8,941 bases of DNA from Zoogloeaceae bacterium (GTDB taxonomy: Bacteria; Pseudomonadota; Gammaproteobacteria; Burkholderiales; Rhodocyclaceae). The notes beneath the pieces are model-generated. The model saw nothing but the letters and a program-made list of their open reading frames with translations. It did not search any database and was not told where the DNA came from. A program made the position numbers and the translations under genes. The stretch covers positions 1-8,941 of the forward strand of contig JAISSL010000117.1 of NCBI GenBank assembly GCA_031273145.1. The letters run 5' to 3'. Position 1 is the stretch's first letter. Each line of letters starts with the position of its first letter. Positions 1 through 6,864 of the stretch are shown here, piece after piece.

Positions 1-1
1 C

Positions 2-1078
<1,077 letters not shown>

Positions 1079-1124
1079 ACGATGTTGCACATGGCAATTG
1101 AAAAACCATCGGGACTGCGGACGG

Positions 1125-1143
1125 GTCTTGCAAACGGCAAGAC
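1125..1143. repeat. Short perfect inverted repeat downstream of serS
   Basis: GTCTTGC and GCAAGAC form a perfect 7-bp stem around a 5-base loop, 46 bp after the serS stop. No T-tract follows, so it is not a standard rho-independent terminator. It could be a weak mRNA 3'-end hairpin or a chance palindrome. Function is unknown. Confidence 0.35.
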
Positions 1144-1211
1144 GCGCCACAACCCTTGGGAAAGGCAGTGTCAATACCTTATAGCAATCGGAAAATGATG
1201 AAAACAGTACT

Positions 1212-1249
1212 CACTCCGTCATTCCCGCGTAGGCGGGAATGATGGAGTG
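1212..1249. repeat. dRS3-like palindromic hairpin repeat
   Basis: Two 17-base arms (1212-1228 and 1233-1249) are complementary except for one G-T position (1218/1243) and enclose a 4-base loop, GTAG. The core at 1221-1240 reads ATTCCC, eight bases, GGGAAT, which exactly fits the Neisseria dRS3 core pattern; similar palindromes are scattered between genes in other proteobacteria. It lies between the serS 3' end and the end of the opposing methyltransferase gene. In RNA from either strand it would form a strong hairpin and could aid termination or protect transcript ends. I see only one copy here, so genome-wide repetition is inferred from the pattern. Confidence 0.75.
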
Positions 1250-1291
1250 GGAGACGCAAAAGCACTGGGGCGCTCGGAGCGGGTTTACCGC

Positions 1292-1316
1292 AAACCGCTT
1301 GCTTTGGCGGTTTTTT
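1292..1316 (+). terminator. Rho-independent terminator, + strand (serS side)
   Basis: AAACCGC (1292-1298) pairs perfectly with GCGGTTT (1307-1313) around an 8-base loop, and an unbroken run of six T begins at 1311. In the opposite direction only three T follow the stem, so it acts mainly on transcripts coming from serS. It sits 26 bp beyond the end of the convergent methyltransferase gene and separates the two transcription units. Confidence 0.7.
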
Positions 1317-1342
1317 ATTGCCTTCTCCTTCTGATAGGAAAA

Positions 1343-2197
1343 TCAATAGATAAACCGCTCGCGCAGCTTTTCAAGGTGGCAGAGGGCAATCAGGTTTTTC
1401 GCGCGTTCTTGCGCGTCGCCGCGATTCTGCCCCGTATGTCGCGCGATAATGAGTTCGTTCTTCAGCGAATGTTCCCAGCCGACCAGTTCCGTCACCCGAA
1501 CCTGATAGCCATGCGCCTGCAACAGCAGGATTCGCAGGACGTTGGTTACATGCGCGCCAAATTCCCGGCTGTGCAGGGGATGTCGCCACAGTTCCGCCAG
1601 CGGTTCTTCCGCAAGCGCCTCTGCCTTCTGCGCGCGCAAGACCGCCGCGACTTCGGCCTGACAACAGGGAACCAGCGCAATAAAACGCGCCTGTCTGGCA
1701 AGCGCAAAGCGAATCGCGTCGTCGGTTGCGGTATCGCAGGCATGAAGCGCCGTCACCAGATCAACGCTCTCTGGCAGCAGTGGCGAAGTGATGGATTCCT
1801 GGATGGCAAGCGCATGGAACGCCATCCGGCTAAAGCCCAGTTTTGCGGCAAGGGCGCTTGCTTTTTCCACCAGTTCGGCTCGCGCCTCGATGCCATAGAC
1901 AAAACTTTTCGGGCGTGTTTTCAGGAACAGGTCATAGAGGATAAAACCCAGATAGGATTTGCCCGCGCCGTGGTCGACCAGGGTCATCGTCTCCGTTTCT
2001 GGAAATTCGGCAAGCAACGGCTCGATGAATCCGCAGAGGTGATACACCTGCTTTAATTTGCGACGCGCGTCCTGATTGAGCCTGCCTTCCCGGGTAAGCA
2101 GGTGGAGCGCCTGCAACAATGCCGGCGATTGTCCCTGCCGGACTTCCGGCTCATGCGCCAACGCCGCAAGGTTCTTCTGTTTTTTCACGCTTTTCAT
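1343..2197 (-). CDS. SAM-dependent methyltransferase, Methyltransf_32 type
   Basis: The predicted protein has 284 residues and a class I SAM-methyltransferase (Rossmann) core. Motif I is VDHGAGKSYLG at residues 74-84, and the acidic residue expected to hold the SAM ribose is E104 in GIEAR. LHACDTATD (151-159) and VPCCQ (176-180) are hallmarks I associate with the Methyltransf_32 family (PF13679), which also includes eukaryotic METTL25 and RRNAD1 relatives. Residues 1-60 are a helical, basic region; there is no signal peptide, so the protein is cytoplasmic. The substrate is unknown. The ATG at 2197 is chosen because it is the last start that leaves an intergenic space; the frame stays open upstream into the divergent cytochrome gene. 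No convincing Shine-Dalgarno precedes it, so the exact start is uncertain. The gene is divergent from the cytochrome gene. Confidence 0.82.
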   Translation of the reverse strand: MKSVKKQKNLAALAHEPEVRQGQSPALLQALHLLTREGRLNQDARRKLKQVYHLCGFIEPLLAEFPETETMTLVDHGAGKSYLGFILYDLFLKTRPKSFVYGIEARAELVEKASALAAKLGFSRMAFHALAIQESITSPLLPESVDLVTALHACDTATDDAIRFALARQARFIALVPCCQAEVAAVLRAQKAEALAEEPLAELWRHPLHSREFGAHVTNVLRILLLQAHGYQVRVTELVGWEHSLKNELIIARHTGQNRGDAQERAKNLIALCHLEKLRERFIY

Positions 2198-2215
2198 GCC
2201 TGTCAGGAAAGGGTT

Positions 2216-2221
2216 TATAAT
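2216..2221 (+). promoter_or_regulatory. Candidate -10 box for the cytochrome gene
   Basis: A perfect TATAAT lies in the 58-bp divergent spacer, about 35 bp before the cytochrome start, predicting a leader of roughly 28 bases. The region 17 bp upstream (around 2193-2198, TTCATG) is a poor -35 match, so an activator may be needed or this may be chance. On the other strand the same AT-rich block offers TATAAA (2219-2214), which could serve the divergent methyltransferase with a very short leader. Confidence 0.4.
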
Positions 2222-2255
2222 TCCACCTTCCAATTCTACCCGTGAGGAACCTATC

Positions 2256-2717
2256 ATGCCCGTTCGGATTCGCCCCCCATTTTGTTCTTTTCGTCCGCCT
2301 GCATTGTCTGCCCTTCTTCTGGCGGCCATGACCGCCGGTTGTTCCCAGCCGGATACCTCCGACCCCAAGATAGCCGAGCGCATTGCGCCGGTTGCCCGCT
2401 TTGAATTAGGCGCGCCCGCCGCGACAGCCTCAGAAGCTGCCCCGCACGAAACGGAAGGGACAGCAGCGCCCGAAGGCAAAGACGGCGCGACAGTTTACGC
2501 GCAGCTTTGCAAGACCTGTCACGACATCGGCCTTTCCGGCGCGCCCAAGCTGGGCGACCACGCCGCCTGGGCGCCCCGCATTGCGACGGGGATGGATGCG
2601 CTCTATCAATCTTCGCTGAACGGCAAGAATGTAATGCCTCCCAAGGGCGGCAACACTTCCCTTTCGGATGAAGAAGTCAAGAGCGCCGTGGATTTCATGG
2701 TTGCGGCATCCCAATAG
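2256..2717 (+). CDS. Cytochrome c5-like monoheme lipoprotein
   Basis: The predicted protein has 153 residues. An N-terminal signal sequence with a basic start and a hydrophobic stretch (16-28) ends in TAGC, an acceptable lipobox with C29 as the lipidated cysteine. A flexible Ala/Pro/Glu-rich linker covers about residues 30-75. A class I cytochrome c domain follows, with heme attachment motif CKTCH (C85, C88, H89) and a probable axial Met127 in MPPKGG, as in the cytochrome c5 family. The mature protein is expected to be membrane-tethered and to carry electrons in the periplasm. The ATG at 2256 is chosen because TGAGGAA lies 6 bp upstream and because it starts the signal peptide; the frame is open further upstream but antisense to the methyltransferase. 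It could feed electrons to the peroxidase encoded 170 bp downstream (inference); no clear terminator separates them. Confidence 0.88.
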   Translation: MPVRIRPPFCSFRPPALSALLLAAMTAGCSQPDTSDPKIAERIAPVARFELGAPAATASEAAPHETEGTAAPEGKDGATVYAQLCKTCHDIGLSGAPKLGDHAAWAPRIATGMDALYQSSLNGKNVMPPKGGNTSLSDEEVKSAVDFMVAASQ

Positions 2718-2887
2718 AAGCCACAAACTTTTGCGGTTGTTACGGTCATGTTGCGCCTTTTTTCACTATTGCGTTGATTCCGGGAGTAAAATGACGCTCG
2801 CAGATGTACGGACAAGCCAGACCGGAAAACCCGTTTCGCGTTCCGGCATCGTACCCAAAAGCAGGTTGCCACTCAGAGGCGCTTTTT

Positions 2888-3940
2888 ATGCCGCTCTATA
2901 ACACTCGCTCAAATGTCATCCCGTCGTGGAAGAAAGCGTTTTTGCGCGGACTGATCATCGTCACTGCGCTGGCTACGTGCTCCATCATCTATTTCTCCTA
3001 TTCCTGGGGCACGGACAGCGGTTCGCCGGAAGCGCCCCAAAACACGCTCCAACCGAACGCGCCGATTCTGTCTGAAGAGCCTATCATCCCCATTACCATC
3101 CCGACCGGGCTGGATCGGCAAAAAGTGGCCCTGGGGCAAAGTCTCTTCCGCGATGTGCGCCTCTCCAGAGACGGCACGGTCAGTTGCGCGACTTGCCACA
3201 ATCTGCTCCTGGGCGGCGTGGATCGCCTTCCCCGCTCGCGCGGAGTCGGCAATGCGGAAGGCGACATCAACGCGCCGACCGTCTATAACTCCGGGTTCAA
3301 CTTCCGCCAATTCTGGGATGGACGAGCCGCCTCTCTGGAAGAACAGGCGGCAGGCCCCATCCTGAACCCGGCGGAAATGGCCTCTTCCTGGGAAAAGGTC
3401 ATTTCCGTTCTGGAAGCGGACGCGCAAATCAGCGCCCGCTTCCACGCCGTCTATGACGGGCCTGCAACCCCTAGCCGGGTGACGGAAGCGATTGCCGAAT
3501 TCGAGCGTTCGCTGGTCACGCCTTCCCGATTCGATCGCTGGCTAAAAGGGGATGAGCGCGCGCTTTCCGAGCAGGAACTGGAAGGCTACCGTCTTTTCAA
3601 ACGGCATGGCTGCATTGCCTGTCATCAGGGAAAAAACGTGGGCGGGAATATCTATCAACGCTTTGGCGTGATGCTGGATTACTTTGCCGGGAAAACCGCG
3701 ACCAAGGCCGATCTGGGGCGTTTCAACGTGACGGGGCGCGAAGAAGACCGGCATGTGTTCAAGGTTCCCACCCTGCGTAACATTGCCCTGACTGCCCCTT
3801 ATTTTCATGACGCTTCCGCGCACTCCTTGCAGGAAGCCGTAGCGATCATGGGACGCTATCAACTCGGCGTGGATTTGCCTGCCGAGGAAGTTCAATCCAT
3901 CGTACTCTTCCTGCAAACCCTGACCGGGGAGCAGCTCTGA
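2888..3940 (+). CDS. Diheme cytochrome c peroxidase (BCCP/MauG family), membrane-anchored
   Basis: The predicted protein has 350 residues. Residues 17-40 form one hydrophobic segment, an N-terminal anchor or uncleaved signal, so the catalytic part is periplasmic. Two c-heme motifs are present: CATCH (C100-H104, the peroxidatic heme) and CIACH (C242-H246, the electron-transfer heme). Further family landmarks are NAPTVYNSGFNF, FWDGRA with W143 (the inter-heme tryptophan position), NPAEM with E163 (the active-site glutamate position), VPTLRNIALTAPYFHDA, and MGRYQLG with M321, the expected axial ligand of the electron-transfer heme. Met at this position favours a hydrogen peroxide-reducing BCCP over MauG, which has Tyr. 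The loop that usually carries the distal heme histidine reads PRSRGVGN (115-122) and has none. The ATG at 2888 is chosen for its AGAGG 8 bp upstream; an ATG at 2804 lacks a ribosome-binding site. The stop is one base before the next gene, so the two are co-transcribed. Confidence 0.93.
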   Translation: MPLYNTRSNVIPSWKKAFLRGLIIVTALATCSIIYFSYSWGTDSGSPEAPQNTLQPNAPILSEEPIIPITIPTGLDRQKVALGQSLFRDVRLSRDGTVSCATCHNLLLGGVDRLPRSRGVGNAEGDINAPTVYNSGFNFRQFWDGRAASLEEQAAGPILNPAEMASSWEKVISVLEADAQISARFHAVYDGPATPSRVTEAIAEFERSLVTPSRFDRWLKGDERALSEQELEGYRLFKRHGCIACHQGKNVGGNIYQRFGVMLDYFAGKTATKADLGRFNVTGREEDRHVFKVPTLRNIALTAPYFHDASAHSLQEAVAIMGRYQLGVDLPAEEVQSIVLFLQTLTGEQL

Positions 3941-3941
3941 C

Positions 3942-6845
3942 ATGAATAAAGATTTTCGCCCGCTCTTTCAGGCGCTTCTGCCCTGGCTTCTCCTGGCCAT
4001 CCTGGGCAGCATCCTGCTCGTTCTCAACATCCTGAGCCGTTCCGTAAATGAGAATGAGCGCAACCGGGTAGAACAGGACATCCGCCAGATCGAGACGCTG
4101 GATACCCGGATCAATTTCGATGTCCTGCGTCTGCACCATCGGCAATTGCTGGCTTACGATTCCTTAAGCGCCTCTGCCGAACAGATTGATACCCTGCTCG
4201 GCGAGTTGCAAAATTCCTTTGCCTACATGAATCTGCCGGATGCGTTAAAGGGCAGCCGCGAATCCTGGCAAAGAAAGAACGTCCTGCTGGATGATTTCCG
4301 GCGGCAAAACACCGTGCTTGCCAACTCGCTCTCGCACTTCATCAATCTTTCCCGGCAATTGTACACGTCACAGAGCGGCAATCCGAGGGACACAATTTCC
4401 ACGCTCACCCGCGACATGCTGATCTTCGTAAACGAGCAGGATGCCAAGGAAATTCCGGTCATTCTGGAAAAACTGAACCAACTGGAAAAGAACCGCGCCG
4501 TTTTTGGCAACCGCGCGGTGACCGCGCAATTGTTCGCCGCGCATGGAAAACAGATTCTCAACAACCATCTGCCGGTGCAGCGGCAGATTCAGGGCATCTC
4601 CCGCAACACTTTCCCGCAGGACATTGCCCGCGCCTATGGTTCCTATCTCAAAACCTATGGCGAAGTGCTTGCCCGCGCGGAAAATTACCGGCGGATGATG
4701 GCGGCGTTCTCGCTTTTGATGGTGACCTGCGTCGTGCTCATCATGCTGCGCCTGCAACAGACCGCGCGGGAACTGGAAAAGAGCCACGCCCTGCTGGATA
4801 ACATCGCCAACCACCTGGGCGAGGGCATTTTGAGCTTTGATGCCTCCGGCAATCTCAATTTCATGAACCGGCGCGCTGAACTCATACTGGAATATGCCGA
4901 AGCGGAACTGATCGGCACGGACATTGCCAATCTCTGGCCGAAGAATGATGTCATTCGTTCCGAGTTTCGCGCGGCGCTCAAGGCCAACAAGCCCTACGAG
5001 GGGGAAGAATGGCTGCAACGCGCCAATGGCGAGCGGTTCCCGGTGGTTTTTCTGGGAGGGCCGCTTCCCAGGATTGACCGCGCGGGCGCCAGCGGCTATG
5101 TGACTTCCTTCCGGGATATGACGCTTCAGCGGCAGGCCGAGGTGCGCCTGCGGATTGCCGCCCGCGTTTTCGACAATATCTCCGAAGCCATTACGATTGC
5201 CAATCATGAAGGGGTCATTCAGTCGGTCAACGCCGCCTTCACCAAAATCACTGGCTACGCCGAAAAGGAAGCAATCGGCCATACGCCGGGGAAACTTCTG
5301 GCTTCCGGCTTGCATGACCGCGCGTTCTACAAGGAAATGTGGCGGCAAATCATGACGAATGGCCGCTGGCATGGGGAAATCATCAATCGCAGGAAGGATG
5401 GCGAAACCTATCCCGAATGGTTATCCATAACCGCCGTCAAAAACGAATACGGCAGCATCGTCCAGTACATTGGCCTTTTCTCCGACCTTTCCGAGCGAAA
5501 ACAGGCGGAAGCCCATATCAACCGGCTTGCCTATTATGATCCGATGACCGGGCTGCCCAACCGTTTTCTTTTCAGGGATCGCTTGAAGAATGCCATGCAC
5601 CAGGCGCACCGTACCGGGCGTCCGTTGGCTATTCTCTCCCTGGATCTGGATCATCTGAAGGCCATCAACGATTCGCTCGGGCACAAGACAGGCGATACCC
5701 TCATTGTCATGGCGGGCGAGCGGATTGGCAGACTGGTGCTTGAAGGCGATACCCTGGCGCGCATTTCGGGCGATGAATTCATGCTCATGTTGCCGGAAAT
5801 TTCCACCCATGCGGATGTTGCCACTCTGGCCAGCCGCATGTTGAGTGAATTCTCCCAGCCTTTCACCCTGGGCGAACGCGAGTTTTTCGTTTCCATCAGT
5901 ATCGGGATTGCGGTTTATCCGGCGGACGTGGGCGACGAAAGCGATCTGGACAAGGGGCAGGAAATCCTGATGAAGAACGCGGACATTGCCCTGCACAATG
6001 CCAAGAATGCCGGACGCGCCTGCTTCCGCTTCTTTCTGGAGAGCGATAGCGCCTATTCTCTGGAACAACTGGAACTCGAAGCGGATTTGCGCCATTCCAT
6101 CGAGCGGAATGAACTGCGCCTCTACTATCAGCCCCAGATTGACATCCACAGCGGGATGATTCATGGCGTGGAAGCACTTGTCCGCTGGCAGCATCCCACC
6201 CGTGGGTTGCTGACTCCGGTCAGATTCATCCAGTTGGCGGAAAACATTGGCTTCATTGACGCTCTGGGAGACTGGTGTCTGGAAACTGCCTGTCGGCAAT
6301 TTGTCGAATGGCAGCGGAAAGGGATTCATATCCAGCGCGTTTCGGTCAATGTTTCCGCCCGCCAGCTTCGCGATCCTGATTTTTCGGAAAAGGTGCTGAT
6401 GACCGTGCAGTCCACCGGCATTCCGCCGGCCTGTCTGGAACTTGAGTTGACGGAATCCTCGATGTCCCACGATCCTGAACGGGTATTCGGCATCTTCTCG
6501 CAGTTGCGGCAGACGGGCATTCGGATTGCCATTGACGATTTCGGAACCGGCTATTCCTCGCTTTCCTACCTTTCCCGCTACCCGGTCGACGTGCTCAAGA
6601 TTGACAAGAGTTTCATTGACCATGTGAGCGAAGCAGAGGATGCGCTCTCGGTGGTACAGGCCATCATTGTCCTGGCGCATACCCTGAAGATGGTCGTGGT
6701 TGCCGAAGGCGTGGAAACCGAAGCGCAAAGGCAAACCCTGGTCAGTCTGGGATGTGATCTGCTGCAAGGCTTTCTTTATTCCCGTCCCTGCCCCTCATCC
6801 GATCTCATGGACCTGCCCTATCTGGAAGAGGGCATCCAGCATTGA
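3942..6845 (+). CDS. Membrane sensor: helical domain-PAS-PAS-GGDEF-EAL c-di-GMP phosphodiesterase
   Basis: This 967-residue inner-membrane protein probably hydrolyses cyclic di-GMP. Transmembrane segments at 9-31 and 252-271 bracket an all-helical periplasmic domain; its segment INFDVLRLHHRQLLAYDSL (57-75) resembles the DAHL ligand-binding domain, though a PilJ-like fold is possible. Cytoplasmic parts are PAS1 (about 283-395), PAS2 with PAC (about 406-522), GGDEF (about 528-695) and EAL (about 705-955). The GGDEF signature is SGDEF (609-613) and the inhibitory RxxD site reads LEGD (600-603), so cyclase activity is doubtful, although the metal/GTP segment around INDSLGH is kept. The EAL domain looks catalytic: E744 in EAL, N803, E835 and E838 in ELTE, D865/D866 in DDFGTG, K886, E922 and E925, Q942. 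GGGGAG lies 10 bp before the ATG, inside the end of the peroxidase gene, pointing to coupled expression with it. Confidence 0.93.
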   Translation: MNKDFRPLFQALLPWLLLAILGSILLVLNILSRSVNENERNRVEQDIRQIETLDTRINFDVLRLHHRQLLAYDSLSASAEQIDTLLGELQNSFAYMNLPDALKGSRESWQRKNVLLDDFRRQNTVLANSLSHFINLSRQLYTSQSGNPRDTISTLTRDMLIFVNEQDAKEIPVILEKLNQLEKNRAVFGNRAVTAQLFAAHGKQILNNHLPVQRQIQGISRNTFPQDIARAYGSYLKTYGEVLARAENYRRMMAAFSLLMVTCVVLIMLRLQQTARELEKSHALLDNIANHLGEGILSFDASGNLNFMNRRAELILEYAEAELIGTDIANLWPKNDVIRSEFRAALKANKPYEGEEWLQRANGERFPVVFLGGPLPRIDRAGASGYVTSFRDMTLQRQAEVRLRIAARVFDNISEAITIANHEGVIQSVNAAFTKITGYAEKEAIGHTPGKLLASGLHDRAFYKEMWRQIMTNGRWHGEIINRRKDGETYPEWLSITAVKNEYGSIVQYIGLFSDLSERKQAEAHINRLAYYDPMTGLPNRFLFRDRLKNAMHQAHRTGRPLAILSLDLDHLKAINDSLGHKTGDTLIVMAGERIGRLVLEGDTLARISGDEFMLMLPEISTHADVATLASRMLSEFSQPFTLGEREFFVSISIGIAVYPADVGDESDLDKGQEILMKNADIALHNAKNAGRACFRFFLESDSAYSLEQLELEADLRHSIERNELRLYYQPQIDIHSGMIHGVEALVRWQHPTRGLLTPVRFIQLAENIGFIDALGDWCLETACRQFVEWQRKGIHIQRVSVNVSARQLRDPDFSEKVLMTVQSTGIPPACLELELTESSMSHDPERVFGIFSQLRQTGIRIAIDDFGTGYSSLSYLSRYPVDVLKIDKSFIDHVSEAEDALSVVQAIIVLAHTLKMVVVAEGVETEAQRQTLVSLGCDLLQGFLYSRPCPSSDLMDLPYLEEGIQH

Positions 6846-6864
6846 TGTGTTCTGGTTCACCCTT

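Noticed and set aside
1247..2056. A 269-codon + strand open frame
   Set aside because: It lies antisense to the well-supported methyltransferase gene, has no recognisable domain, and its composition (rich in Arg, Gln, Phe) fits a shadow frame.
2076..2255. Longer cytochrome start upstream of 2256
   Set aside because: It would overlap the methyltransferase coding region antisense and bury the lipoprotein signal peptide 60 residues into the protein.
2749..2792. Possible terminator or FNR-controlled promoter between the cytochrome and peroxidase genes
   Set aside because: The CCTTTTTT tract has no hairpin before it. TTGAT at 2774-2778 is only half of an FNR/Anr site, and TAAAAT at 2787-2792 lacks a credible -35 or a properly spaced site.
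2804..2887. Longer peroxidase start at ATG 2804
   Set aside because: No ribosome-binding site precedes it and the extra 28 residues would sit before the membrane anchor; ATG 2888 has AGAGG at good spacing.
4368..5372. A 334-codon minus-strand open frame opposite the sensor's input and PAS domains
   Set aside because: Same reason: antisense to a strong gene, with no recognisable motif or ribosome-binding site.
5421..6767. A 448-codon minus-strand open frame opposite the GGDEF-EAL gene
   Set aside because: The sense frame carries clear PAS, GGDEF and EAL motifs; the antisense product is His/Gln/Arg-rich with no domain. Long antisense frames are expected from this codon usage.
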